DNA of 25,664 bases from DATMRF01 sp035566435 (GCA_035566435.1 DATMRF010000063.1:1-25664); one strand, 5' to 3'; shown: positions 6,054 through 14,429, counted from the first letter of the stretch. Numbers and translations are program-made. Notes: generated by a model not told the origin, from the sequence alone.

Positions 6054-7114
6054 AGGCTGGTCACAGGCACGGTGCCGAGGGCCCCGGTTTGGCGAGAGAG
6101 GTAATCGGTCAGGCCCAGCAGGCCGGAGCGGCCGTTGGAAGAGCGCAAGACGGAGAGATGCTGGCGAGCCTGGTCGAGGTATTGGCGCATGATGGCGAGC
6201 GAAGCGCCGAGGGTGTCATGTTTTGCCAACAGCCCGGCCATGCGTTTCATGGAGCCGCGCTGCCAGTTTTGAACCAACTCCTGCAACCGGGCGCGGTCGG
6301 CGGCATCGGCCCGTTCCCAGGCTAAGAGCACCGGCAATGTCAGCTTCCCTTTGGCCAAATCAGTGCCCAAAGACTTGCCGGCGGCGGCCTCCGAGCCGAA
6401 CAGATCGACGCAATCGTCATAGACCTGGTAAGCGGTGCCGAACGCCAGGCCGAACTGGCGCAGGGCAGTTCGCTGGTCCGGGGTAGCGCCGCTCAGCAAC
6501 GCGCTGAGCCCGCACGAGAGCGCGAACAACTCGGCGGTTTTCATCTCCAGCACTTGAAAATACTTTTCGCGGGTGAATTGGAAATCGCCGCGCTGCTGGT
6601 TCTGGAGAATTTCGCCCGAGCAAACGGTATTGGTGGCCATGGCGACGGCGCGGCAGACCTCGGGGGTGGGGAAGCCGGCGGCGAGTGTGAGCGCGCGAGC
6701 GAACAGGCAATCCCCGAACAGCACGGCGATATCGTTGCCCCAGTGGGCGGCCAGGGTGAGTTTGCCGCGCCGGATTTCCGCCTCATCCATGACATCGTCG
6801 TGGACGAGAGTGGCGAGATGGACCATCTCGATAATGACGGCGACGGTGACGTGCGAGTCGTCGGGCTGGCCGAGGGCGTTGGCGGTGAGAGCGACCAAGG
6901 CGGGGCGCAGATGTTTGCCCTGGCCGTTGAGCGCGTAATCCGCATAGGGGGAGATGGCCGGGTCGAAAGCCTCGACCTGGAGGGCCAGTCGCTGGCTGAC
7001 GGCTTCGAGAAACGGCTCGACTGGATCAATGATTTCTTTCCAGGAATGGGCCGGCTCGGGGCGTAGGGTGTCCGCAAGGGGAGGAGACACAACTTTGGTA
7101 TCAGCCGCTAACAT
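6050..7114 (-). CDS. Polyprenyl diphosphate synthase (trans-prenyltransferase)
   Basis: A 354-residue enzyme that condenses isopentenyl diphosphate onto allylic diphosphates to build an all-trans chain, probably the menaquinone side chain. Substrate motif GQGKHLRP is at 64-71, the first Asp-rich motif DDVMD with downstream RRG at 106-117, and the second Asp-rich motif DDCVD at 233-237. The GEILQ and KTAELFALS regions are also typical. Length fits IspB/HepT-type long-chain synthases, with an N-terminal extension of about 25 residues. Chain length cannot be read from sequence with confidence. It is the first gene of an overlapping unit with an ECF sigma factor and a membrane protein, divergent from the helicase. 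MqnD elsewhere in the window supports a menaquinone-using organism. Confidence 0.95.
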   Translation of the reverse strand: MLAADTKVVSPPLADTLRPEPAHSWKEIIDPVEPFLEAVSQRLALQVEAFDPAISPYADYALNGQGKHLRPALVALTANALGQPDDSHVTVAVIIEMVHLATLVHDDVMDEAEIRRGKLTLAAHWGNDIAVLFGDCLFARALTLAAGFPTPEVCRAVAMATNTVCSGEILQNQQRGDFQFTREKYFQVLEMKTAELFALSCGLSALLSGATPDQRTALRQFGLAFGTAYQVYDDCVDLFGSEAAAGKSLGTDLAKGKLTLPVLLAWERADAADRARLQELVQNWQRGSMKRMAGLLAKHDTLGASLAIMRQYLDQARQHLSVLRSSNGRSGLLGLTDYLSRQTGALGTVPVTSL

Positions 7115-7288
7115 GTGCGCAGGAATCTAAGATTGCCTGAGGGGTAAGTCAAACCTGTTGTATTTTGCGGAAGATTCCCCATTTCAGTTTGCTGAGAATC
7201 GGGTATCTTCTGTGCATGTAGAACGACTTCTTACCGTCGGCGATACGCACTCAATCTAGCCCTTTTAACCGATTCAGACGATTTATCG

Positions 7289-7320
7289 CTTGTAACGTTC
7301 TAACCTTTCAACGTTTTAAC
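7289..7320. repeat. 8-bp degenerate tandem repeat (4 units)
   Basis: CTTGTAAC, GTTCTAAC, CTTTCAAC, GTTTTAAC: four consecutive octamers ending 11 bases before the GTG of the helicase. A related four-unit array lies at 23322-23353. The best-aligned 26 bases of the two arrays (7297-7322 and 23330-23355) match at 22 positions. Confidence 0.85.
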
Positions 7321-7331
7321 GCGCATTCGAC

Positions 7332-10001
7332 GTGTCCACTTTCCCTTCACAATTTGCGGAACTGCCGGCCCTGAACCAGGTGACGGTGCCGGACCTCTGG
7401 CAGCAACAGGCGGTGACGGCGCTGCGCGAGGGCCAGGATGTGGTGGTGCAGGCGCCGACGGGGTCCGGGAAGACATTGATTTTCGAACTTTGGTCGAACC
7501 AGGGCAAGAACCGCGGCCAGGCGATTTACACGGTGCCCACGCGAGCGCTGGCGAATGACAAGCTGGCGGAATGGCGCGCGCGAGGCTGGGACGTTGGGAT
7601 TGCGACGGGGGATTTGGCGGAGAACCTGGGAGCGCCGGTGCTGGTGGCGACGCTCGAGACGCAGAAGCACCGGTTAATCCAGGGGGACGGCCCGGCGCTA
7701 TTGGTGGTGGACGAGTACCAGATGCTGGGTGACCTCGACCGGGGGTTGAACTACGAATTGGCTCTGGCGCTGGCGCCCGCGCAAACGCAGTTGTTGCTGC
7801 TCAGCGGCAGTGTGGCGAATCCGCAAGACGTGGTGAAATGGTTGCGGCGACTGGGACGCAAGGCAGTGTTGATCCGGCACGACGAACGGCCCGTGCCGCT
7901 GGAAGAGGTGCATCCGAACAGCTTGAGCTACCACGTGCCGAGCGAGATCCGCGGCTACTGGCCGAAGCTCGTGGCGAAAGCATTGGCCGAAGATCTGGGT
8001 CCGCTCCTGATTTTCGCGCCGCGCCGCCAGGCAGCCGAAGCGATGGCGGCGGAACTGGCGCGCCAGTTGCCGAATCCGAATCCGCTGGCGCTGAGTTCCG
8101 AGCAAAAGCTGGTCGTTGGGGAGCACCTGGCAAAACTACTAAAGAGCCGGGTCGCGTTTCACCACAGCGGTTTGAGCTATGGAACCCGCGCCGGGGTTAT
8201 CGAACCGCTGGCGAAAGCGGGCCAACTCCGGGTGGTGGTGGCGACGATGGGGCTGGCGGCGGGCATTAATTTTTCGCTCCGCAGCGTCGCGCTGGCCGGC
8301 GAATCGTATCGCCGTGACCAGGTGGAGCAACTGCTCAAACCGGACGAGATCCTGCAGATGTTCGGGAGGGCGGGCCGGCGCGGGCTGGACGAAACCGGTT
8401 TTGTGCTGATTACCGCCAACGAACTGCGGCTGCTGGACGCGCACCCCGGCCACTTGTCACGGAGCGGGGCGGTTGATTGGGGGGCATTGCTCGGGCTGAT
8501 GGCGGAGGCAGAGCACCAGGGGCGCGATCCGTTTGTCGCAGCGGTGCAGGCCCAGGAGCGGCTGTTTACGACCAAACCGATCTTTTTGGGCGTGGAAGAG
8601 TCGCTCCGGAACCGAGAGGTCCCTTGCGGGCTGCACACGGACCCGGAACGGGCGCGCCATGTGCGCAAGCGGGTTCGGGAAATGCTGAACAGCCGGGGGG
8701 AATGGGAAAGAACGCCGGATTGGGTGAGCCGGCCAGTTCGGGACATTTTTACTCCAAGCGGCCAGGCAGGTTCGGAGTCTCAAGTCCCAAGTCTCAAGTC
8801 CCAAGTCCCAGGTCCGAGCGATGGAACCGACGGGGCACAAAGGGAAGTGACGGGTGACGAGTGCCGAGTGGCGAGGGACGAGGGCGAGGCACAAGCTAAT
8901 GAAGCAACCACGTTCCGGCTCCGGCATGACGCATCAAACAACAATTCCCCTACCCTACCTCGGCTGGTCTCGATCCTATACGTTCCCGCCGCGCTGGAAA
9001 AGGTGGGCCTCGGGACGTTATGCGTGGTGGCGGAGGATGCGGAGGGCAAGCAGTATGGCCGGGCGTTAACCGTAGCGGAGCGGCTGAGCGGTGAGCGCGT
9101 GCTCATTGCCAAATGGGTTCGGAGGCTTACGAACTGGAACGGGCGGCAGGCGCCGCTGGCGGTGTGGCGGGAGCAAATCGCACCGCTCGTGGAAAAACGG
9201 CTGGCCCAGCAACGGACGCCTCTGGTGCGGTTTGCCGAACAGGACCACAAGATTCTGGCGCAGGTCAGCCTGGCGGAATTGACGATGCGGGTGCCGGTGG
9301 ATTCGCACGGCGTCGCTCTCTGGCGGCCGACCGAGCGGGAGGTGCTGCCCTACGATTGCGCCCGGTGTTCGCTGGTTGAGGCATGCAAAGGATTGTCCGC
9401 GGCGACGGGCACGGCGATGCTCTGGCGTCGCCTGGGGTTGGTGGATGCGGCGGGCGCACCGACGCTGCGTGGCAGGGTGGTAAGTTTCTTTTCACAGGGC
9501 GACGGGTTAGCCATCGCCGCCGCGCTTGAGGATGAAAGCTACCCGCTGGATGAATTGATTTACGACGTGGCCGACCTGGATGGAGGATTCCGGTTTTGCG
9601 GCGAGGACAATCGGTGGGGTGGCCGATTGGCCATCGTGTGCCATGAAAAGTATGGGCTGCAGTCGATCGCAGGCTACCTGGAAAACGGCGTGCCGCCGAA
9701 ATACGGCGCCGGGGCGGAGCAGGTCGTGGCGTCGGTGCACAAAAACCCGGCGAACAAGCATGCGTGGGTGACGGACCTGCTCGGGCCGGGGGATATCGAT
9801 CGGGTGATCATCGAGTGGCGAAGCCTGCTGCGGCAGCTCGCGCACGCGCCGGAGTTGGATTGGCCGCGCTGGCGAGCCTTACAAGCGATGGCGAAGGGGC
9901 TGCTTAACGAAACGGAGTCACCGACGCTGACGGAATTGCCGCCGCTGGCTTTCAACCAAACGCGGCGGGTGGACCATCGATTGATATTGAGAAGGCACTA
10001 A
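7332..10001 (+). CDS. Ski2-like DExH-type superfamily 2 helicase
   Basis: An 889-residue helicase starting with GTG. Motif I APTGSGKT is at 41-48, motif Ia TVPTRALAND at about 67-76, motif II DEYQ at 127-130, a motif III position SGS at 158-160 (SAT in most relatives), HHSGLS at 277-282, motif V ATMGLAAGINF at 304-314, and motif VI QMFGRAGRRG at 342-351. The arrangement is closest to Ski2/Hel308-like enzymes, which unwind RNA or forked DNA using ATP; the substrate here is unknown. Residues about 480-540 are a low-complexity insert encoded by two heptamer arrays, without frameshift. The C-terminal half is not recognised and includes CARCSLVEAC, with Cys at 676, 679 and 685. The gene is solitary and divergent from the prenyl synthase unit. 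Confidence 0.9.
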   Translation: MSTFPSQFAELPALNQVTVPDLWQQQAVTALREGQDVVVQAPTGSGKTLIFELWSNQGKNRGQAIYTVPTRALANDKLAEWRARGWDVGIATGDLAENLGAPVLVATLETQKHRLIQGDGPALLVVDEYQMLGDLDRGLNYELALALAPAQTQLLLLSGSVANPQDVVKWLRRLGRKAVLIRHDERPVPLEEVHPNSLSYHVPSEIRGYWPKLVAKALAEDLGPLLIFAPRRQAAEAMAAELARQLPNPNPLALSSEQKLVVGEHLAKLLKSRVAFHHSGLSYGTRAGVIEPLAKAGQLRVVVATMGLAAGINFSLRSVALAGESYRRDQVEQLLKPDEILQMFGRAGRRGLDETGFVLITANELRLLDAHPGHLSRSGAVDWGALLGLMAEAEHQGRDPFVAAVQAQERLFTTKPIFLGVEESLRNREVPCGLHTDPERARHVRKRVREMLNSRGEWERTPDWVSRPVRDIFTPSGQAGSESQVPSLKSQVPGPSDGTDGAQREVTGDECRVARDEGEAQANEATTFRLRHDASNNNSPTLPRLVSILYVPAALEKVGLGTLCVVAEDAEGKQYGRALTVAERLSGERVLIAKWVRRLTNWNGRQAPLAVWREQIAPLVEKRLAQQRTPLVRFAEQDHKILAQVSLAELTMRVPVDSHGVALWRPTEREVLPYDCARCSLVEACKGLSAATGTAMLWRRLGLVDAAGAPTLRGRVVSFFSQGDGLAIAAALEDESYPLDELIYDVADLDGGFRFCGEDNRWGGRLAIVCHEKYGLQSIAGYLENGVPPKYGAGAEQVVASVHKNPANKHAWVTDLLGPGDIDRVIIEWRSLLRQLAHAPELDWPRWRALQAMAKGLLNETESPTLTELPPLAFNQTRRVDHRLILRRH
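8775..8816. repeat. In-frame heptamer array within helicase (AAGTCYC)
   Basis: Six 7-bp units: GAGTCTC, AAGTCCC, AAGTCTC, AAGTCCC, AAGTCCC, AGGTCCG. The 42 bases are divisible by three and encode a Ser/Gln/Val/Pro-rich segment with two SQVP copies (residues 483-486 and 490-493). GAGACTTGGGAC, its reverse complement, also occurs in the intergenic region near 3193. Confidence 0.85.
8847..8888. repeat. Second in-frame heptamer array within helicase (GTGRCGA)
   Basis: Six 7-bp units: GTGACGG, GTGACGA, GTGCCGA, GTGGCGA, GGGACGA, GGGCGAG. It encodes a charged stretch near residues 506-519. Its consensus differs from the array 30 bases upstream, so these are two separate arrays. Confidence 0.82.
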
Positions 10002-10010
10002 GATTACAGA

Positions 10011-10037
10011 AAAGGCGAGCCGAGGGGGCCCGCCTTT
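10011..10037. terminator. Candidate bidirectional terminator
   Basis: AAAGGCG (10011-10017) pairs with CGCCTTT (10031-10037) across a GC-rich loop, between the convergent helicase and pnp stops. The stem is only 7 bp and neither side has a strong U-run, so efficiency is doubtful. Confidence 0.5.
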
Positions 10038-10059
10038 GCAAAACGGTTTGGAAGTCTAA

Positions 10060-12501
10060 TTAGCCCTGGGGCGAGGGCTCGCGCTCGCGGTCGGGGCCGC
10101 GATCCCCACCGCGGTCAGCCGGTCGGTCTGGTTCGCGATCAACGGGCCTGTCCGGCGCGCGGTCAACAGGCCGGTCCGGCCCGCGGTGACCACGGTCGCC
10201 ACCCCGATCGCCGCCGCGATAGCCGCGGTCGCCCCCTCGGCCACCCCGGTCCCCGCCACGGTGGGCACGATCGCCTCGAGGTTCACGTTCACCGCGGTGT
10301 TCGCCGCGGTGCTCGCCATGGTCGCCGTGTTCGGATGGCGGGGGTTGTTCGCCGGAAGGGCCGGCCTCGCCTGGAGCGCCGCCCGCTTGCTGGTCGCGCT
10401 CAGCCATAGCGGCTTTGCGGGACAGCCGGACGCGGCCTTTTTCGTCCACACCCAGACATTTGACCCAAATTTCATCGCCGAGCTTCACGATGTCTTCGGT
10501 CTGCTTGACGCGGAAGTTGGCCAGCTCGCTGATGTGCACCAGGCCATCACGGCCGGGGAGGAATTCGACGAAAGCGCCGAAATCCTTGATCGTGACGACC
10601 CTGCCACGGTAGATCTTGCCGATTTCGGCTTCGGCGCTCATGCCGAGGATGGCGTCGCGGGCGATTTTCATGCCTTCTTCGGAAACCGAATAGATATTGA
10701 CGGTTCCGTCGTCTTCGATATTAATTTCGCAGCCGGATTCTTCGACCAACTTCTTGATGTTTTTACCGCCCGGGCCGATAAGGGCGCCGATCTTCTCCGG
10801 GTTGATCTTCAGCGATTCAAGGCGCGGGGCGTACTTGCTGAGTTCCTTGCGAGGAGCGGCCAAGGTCTTAGCCATCTCGGCCAGGATATGAAGCCTGGCC
10901 ACGCGGGCCATTTCGACCGCCTCGGCCATGATGTTGAGCGGAATGCCGGGCAGCTTGAGGTCAAGCTGGAAGCCGGTGATGCCTTTCTCGGTGCCCGCGA
11001 GCTTGCAATCCATGTCGCAGAAAGCGTCCTCCCACCCGATGATGTCGGTCATCAGCTTATAGCGGGAGATCTTGTCGTGGTCGGTATGCTCGGTGCAAAG
11101 ACCGATACTGATGCCGCCGACGGGGCGGGTCATGGGCACGCCGGCATCCATGAGCGCCAAGGAACCGCCGCAAACGGTCGCCATGGAGGTCGAACCGTTC
11201 GACTCCATGATCTCGCTCGTGATGCGGATTGAATAAGGGTAGGTATCAGTGGGCACCATCGGTTCGAGGGAACGCTCGGCGAGGGCGCCATGGCCGATCT
11301 CGCGCCGGCCGGGGCCGCTGATGCGGCCGGTCTCGCCCACGGAGAAATTCGGGAAGTTGTAGTGAAGGATGAATTTTTTCTCGCTGGCGCCGCCGGTGTA
11401 GGCATCGAACTCCTGAGCATCCTCGCCAGTGCCGAGCGTGCAGAGGGTGAGAGCCTGGGTTTCGCCGCGCTGAAAGAGGGCCGAACCATGGGCGCGGGGC
11501 AGAACGCTGGCCTCGCTGTAGATCGGGCGGACGGTTTGGAGGTCGCGTCCATCCAGCCGTTTGTTGTGGTCCATGATTAAGCCACGGACGGATTCTTTCT
11601 GGATGTAATAAAAGGCATCCTTGAGCACGAACTCCGTCACCTTCTCCTGGCCGAATTTCTCGACAAGCTTCTTGCCGATCTCTGTTGTGATTGCGCTCAC
11701 CGCCGCTTCGCGGGCGAGTTTACCCGGCGTGAGGAGGGCGGTGACAATGCGGTCACCAGCGAGGGCTTTGGCTTCGTTGAGGATTTCAGGAGGGACGACA
11801 TTGAGGGTAATCTGGCGCTTCGCCCTGCCGGCACGGGCGACGAGATCTTTTTGGGCGGCGATAATCGGCTGGATGGCTTCCTGGCCGAATTTCAAGGCGG
11901 CGTTAAAGTCCGCCTCAGTGATTTCCTGAGCCGAGCCCTCGTACATCACGAGGTCGGCGTTATTGCCGACATAGACCAGGTCGAGGTCGCTTTCGCGCAT
12001 TTGGGTGTGGGTCGGGTTGGCGATGAACTGTCCGTTGACCCGGCCGACGCGGACGGCGCCTATCGGGCCAGCCCACGGAATATCGCTGACCATCAGCGCA
12101 GCGGAAGCGCCGACGAGCGCGAGCATGTCCGGATCATTCTCGCCATCGGCACTCAGGACGATGCATTGGACTTGAACTTCGTTGTACCAACCGCGGGGGA
12201 AGAGAGGGCGGATAGGACGGTCGATGAGGCGTGAGGTTAGAATTTCCTTCTCCGTCGGACGGCCCTCGCGTTTGAAGTAGCCGCCCGGGAATTTGCCGGC
12301 GGCGGCGGCCTTCTCGCGGTAATCGACGGTTAGCGGGAAGAAATCCTGGCCTTCCTTGGCCTTGGTGGCGCCGACGGCGGCGACGATAACGATGGTTTCG
12401 CCGAGCTGGACGGATACAGCTCCGTCGGCCTGTTTGGCGAGTTTTCCGGTTTCGATGATGATCTGCTTGTCCCCGATGGGGGCGATGGCTTTCTCTGACA
12501 T
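10060..12501 (-). CDS. pnp: Polynucleotide phosphorylase with Arg/Gly/Asp-rich tail
   Basis: An 813-residue 3'-to-5' exoribonuclease that phosphorolytically degrades RNA. It has two RNase PH-like domains with a helical linker (the second contains FNFSVGETGRISGPGRREIG-type residues and IIGWEDAFCDMDCKLAGT). These are followed by a KH domain with GALIGPGGKNIKKL (about residues 581-594) and an S1 domain ending at GRVRLSRK. The start at 12501 gives the standard N-terminus; 18 codons lie upstream in frame. From about residue 700 to the end a 114-residue tail follows with repeated GGDRG, HRG and DRPxDR motifs, far longer than the C-terminus of Escherichia coli PNPase. It is probably disordered and RNA- or protein-binding. 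It lies downstream of rpsO as in many bacteria. Confidence 0.97.
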   Translation of the reverse strand: MSEKAIAPIGDKQIIIETGKLAKQADGAVSVQLGETIVIVAAVGATKAKEGQDFFPLTVDYREKAAAAGKFPGGYFKREGRPTEKEILTSRLIDRPIRPLFPRGWYNEVQVQCIVLSADGENDPDMLALVGASAALMVSDIPWAGPIGAVRVGRVNGQFIANPTHTQMRESDLDLVYVGNNADLVMYEGSAQEITEADFNAALKFGQEAIQPIIAAQKDLVARAGRAKRQITLNVVPPEILNEAKALAGDRIVTALLTPGKLAREAAVSAITTEIGKKLVEKFGQEKVTEFVLKDAFYYIQKESVRGLIMDHNKRLDGRDLQTVRPIYSEASVLPRAHGSALFQRGETQALTLCTLGTGEDAQEFDAYTGGASEKKFILHYNFPNFSVGETGRISGPGRREIGHGALAERSLEPMVPTDTYPYSIRITSEIMESNGSTSMATVCGGSLALMDAGVPMTRPVGGISIGLCTEHTDHDKISRYKLMTDIIGWEDAFCDMDCKLAGTEKGITGFQLDLKLPGIPLNIMAEAVEMARVARLHILAEMAKTLAAPRKELSKYAPRLESLKINPEKIGALIGPGGKNIKKLVEESGCEINIEDDGTVNIYSVSEEGMKIARDAILGMSAEAEIGKIYRGRVVTIKDFGAFVEFLPGRDGLVHISELANFRVKQTEDIVKLGDEIWVKCLGVDEKGRVRLSRKAAMAERDQQAGGAPGEAGPSGEQPPPSEHGDHGEHRGEHRGEREPRGDRAHRGGDRGGRGGDRGYRGGDRGGDRGHRGPDRPVDRAPDRPVDREPDRPADRGGDRGPDREREPSPQG

Positions 12502-12543
12502 TATGTTCTTTCCATTCCGTTGCCACCGAGGAACTTCAGTGAA

Positions 12544-12561
12544 TCCCGAAACCATTCGGGA
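12544..12561 (-). promoter_or_regulatory. Hairpin in pnp 5' leader
   Basis: TCCCGAA (12544-12550), loop ACCA, TTCGGGA (12555-12561): a perfect 7-bp stem in the rpsO-pnp spacer, about 43 bases upstream of the pnp start. In Escherichia coli the equivalent spacer forms an RNase III-cut hairpin used for pnp autoregulation. A similar role here is inferred from position only. Confidence 0.45.
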
Positions 12562-12710
12562 CTGAACGAAATTACCCGGTGCAACAGAGCCTTAATTACG
12601 CGAGAGTTTAGACAGCGAATCGAGCCGTTCGCGTTTGCCGGCCCAATTTAAACCAAAAAGGATAGAAATGCGCCTGCGCTGAAACACAAGGCAGGGTGTT
12701 GGGTAGAGGT

Positions 12711-12968
12711 TTACTTGCGGAGCTTAAGCTTCTTGGTGACCGCCTGATAACGCGTGAGGTCGATGGTCTGGAGGTAATCCAGCAAACGCCGGCGTTGGCC
12801 CACCATCATCAGCAGCCCGCGACGGGAACTATGGTCTTTTTTGAACGTCTGCAGGTGCTCGGTGAGGTGATTGATACGCTGAGTGAGCAGCGCAATCTGC
12901 ACATCCGCAGAACCCGTGTCGCGTTCGTGAAGCTTAAAATCGCTAATCGTTTTCGCTTTCGCTTGCAT
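12711..12968 (-). CDS. rpsO: 30S ribosomal protein S15
   Basis: An 85-residue protein of standard S15 length, binding the central domain of 16S rRNA early in small-subunit assembly. Diagnostic segments include GSADVQIALLTQRINHLTEH, then FKKDHSSRRGLLMMVGQRRR and LLDYL. It is followed on the same strand by pnp after a 209-base spacer, the classic rpsO-pnp arrangement. The upstream neighbour is the futalosine-pathway gene mqnD, 81 bases away on the same strand. Confidence 0.98.
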   Translation of the reverse strand: MQAKAKTISDFKLHERDTGSADVQIALLTQRINHLTEHLQTFKKDHSSRRGLLMMVGQRRRLLDYLQTIDLTRYQAVTKKLKLRK

Positions 12969-13049
12969 GTCGTTCGTTCGATCCTGTCAATCTTTCGTTA
13001 ATATAATCCGTAAAGCTTAGTTTTGAGACGGGGGACTGTAAAGAACTTT

Positions 13050-13901
13050 TCAAACGACAAATTCGAGGTCCTGGCGATGCGGAATCAGGCCACGTTCGAA
13101 CCCCAGGCCGAGGAACCGGCGGATGGATTCCCGGCCCTTGTCGCCGTAATCCAAAGTCCAGTGGTTCACGTACATGCCGACGAATTTGTCGGCCAGGTCG
13201 CGGCCCATGTCGCGTGCGTACTGGAGGGCGTGCTGCACGGCTTCGGCGCGGTGGTCCAGGCTGAATTGGATGCTGGCGGTGAGTATGTCCGAAACTTGCT
13301 TCCGGGCGGAGGGTTCGAAACGTTTATGAATGACATTGCCGCCCAGCGGGAGGGGCAGGCCGTTATTCTCGCGCCCCCACCAAACACCGAGGTCTTCGCA
13401 AACCTGCAAACCCTCCTTTTGCCAGGTGAGCTGGCCTTCGTGAATGATCAGGCCAACATCCGCGGCACCTGAGCGAACGGCGCTGAAGATCCGATCGAAA
13501 GGCACTACAACATAATTAAGCTCTTTGGCAGGTCTGCCCAGCCAAAGCTGGAGTGCCAGGAACGCGCTGGTCATGGTGCCGGGCACCGCAATCCGCTTGG
13601 AGGCGAGTTCAGGTTTGGCGAACTTCTCCCTGGCGACCAGCATCGGACCGTAACCGTCGCCCATGCTGGCGCCACTGGGCAGCAAAGCGTATTGGGAACT
13701 CACGTAGGCATAGGCATGAATGCTGATGGCGGAGATGTCGAGTTCGCCCCGGGTAGCGCGTTCGTTCAGGGTTTGAATGTCCTGCAGGATGTGCTGAAAG
13801 CCGAAGCCGTCCGTCGGAACCAATCCCTGAGCCAAGCCATAGAACATGAAGGCATCGTCGGGGTCAGGCGAGTGACCAAGCGTCAGAATGCGTTGCGGCA
13901 T
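13050..13901 (-). CDS. mqnD: 1,4-dihydroxy-6-naphthoate synthase (MqnD family)
   Basis: A 283-residue protein with the periplasmic-binding-protein-like fold of MqnA/MqnD enzymes. In the futalosine menaquinone pathway MqnD converts cyclic dehypoxanthinyl futalosine to 1,4-dihydroxy-6-naphthoate in the cytoplasm. Evidence: the N-terminal GHSPDPDDAFMFYGL signature, DISAISIHAYAYV, the SGASMGDGYGPMLVA segment, GTMTSAFLALQLWLG, and the conserved DVGLIIHEGQLTW with its catalytic-region His. There is no signal peptide, in keeping with a cytoplasmic enzyme rather than a transporter. MqnA is a close relative, but the IHEGQLTW region favours MqnD. Other mqn genes are not in the window. The polyprenyl synthase at 6050-7114 could supply the side chain. 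Confidence 0.88.
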   Translation of the reverse strand: MPQRILTLGHSPDPDDAFMFYGLAQGLVPTDGFGFQHILQDIQTLNERATRGELDISAISIHAYAYVSSQYALLPSGASMGDGYGPMLVAREKFAKPELASKRIAVPGTMTSAFLALQLWLGRPAKELNYVVVPFDRIFSAVRSGAADVGLIIHEGQLTWQKEGLQVCEDLGVWWGRENNGLPLPLGGNVIHKRFEPSARKQVSDILTASIQFSLDHRAEAVQHALQYARDMGRDLADKFVGMYVNHWTLDYGDKGRESIRRFLGLGFERGLIPHRQDLEFVV

Positions 13902-13940
13902 TCCGGCATTGAAAGGGGAAACCGCGAAATTGCAAGGCGA

Positions 13941-14015
13941 TGGTGAGTGGCGACCAGCACTCGGCGGCCAGTAATACCGGTCCCGACCGCCGAGCCCCGA
14001 CCACCAGTCTCACCA
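13941..14015. repeat. Hairpin with heptamer-phased sequence
   Basis: TGGTGAG (13941-13947) pairs with CTCACCA (14009-14015), and CTCGGCGG (13960-13967) pairs with CCGCCGAG (13987-13994), giving a two-part stem between the CBM48-like gene and mqnD. The left arm also reads as heptamers TGGTGAG, TGGCGAC, CAGCACT, CGGCGGC, CAGTAAT, sharing units with the array at 4792. It may act as a terminator, but has no U-run. Confidence 0.6.
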
Positions 14016-14066
14016 ACGATCCCCATGTCCCCTGCAAAACCGCGGGCGTGTGCCACCGGGCACGCG

Positions 14067-14429
14067 CTATTCAGAGACCGTGAGGACCGAGTTTCGGCCT
14101 CCGTAGGGATTCTGAACTGTCTCCTTGGCATTCGGGTCGGGCAGCCATTGGCCGTCCACGACGAAAAGATATTCATAGCGGCCGGGATCGACCGCGAGGT
14201 TTCCGACCCAGTGGCCATCGCCCACTGGAATCAACGGGGCTTTTTCCGGTTTCCATCCGTTGAACGAGCCGGCGACGCAGACCTTTTTCGCGCCCGGTTT
14301 GACCAGTTCCAACGAGACGCGGCCTGCTTTTGGAAGGGCGGGTTGAGCGGCAAGAAATTTTGTGGGTTCAGGTTTGGTTGGTTCGCTCTTAACAATTGTG
14401 CTTTTCAATTTTCTCGTATTCTTAATCAT
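14067..14429 (-). CDS. Small CBM48/AMPK-beta-like carbohydrate-binding protein
   Basis: A 120-residue protein from ATG 14429 (an in-frame TTG lies at 14468). The first 40 or so residues are Lys/Pro-rich and probably unstructured. Residues about 47-118 match the glycogen-binding/early-set domain: VSLELVKPGAKKVCVAGSFN, then GWKP, GDGHWVGNLAVDPGRYEYLF, VDGQW and NPYGGRNSVL. The two Trp residues in GSFNGW and DGHW are typical sugar-contact positions. There is no catalytic domain and no signal peptide, so it is likely a cytoplasmic glycogen- or starch-associated protein. Its partner is unknown; neighbouring genes do not include glycogen enzymes. Confidence 0.88.
   Translation of the reverse strand: MIKNTRKLKSTIVKSEPTKPEPTKFLAAQPALPKAGRVSLELVKPGAKKVCVAGSFNGWKPEKAPLIPVGDGHWVGNLAVDPGRYEYLFVVDGQWLPDPNAKETVQNPYGGRNSVLTVSE

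Noticed and set aside
10060..10401. pnp 3' repeats as a possible separate tandem-repeat element
   Set aside because: The DNA repeats are explained by the GGDRG/DRP codons in the continuous pnp frame.
10186..11232. Long plus-strand open frame (348 codons) opposite pnp
   Set aside because: It is antisense to conserved PNPase sequence, has a Val/Ala/Asp-biased composition and no domain. High GC opens such frames.
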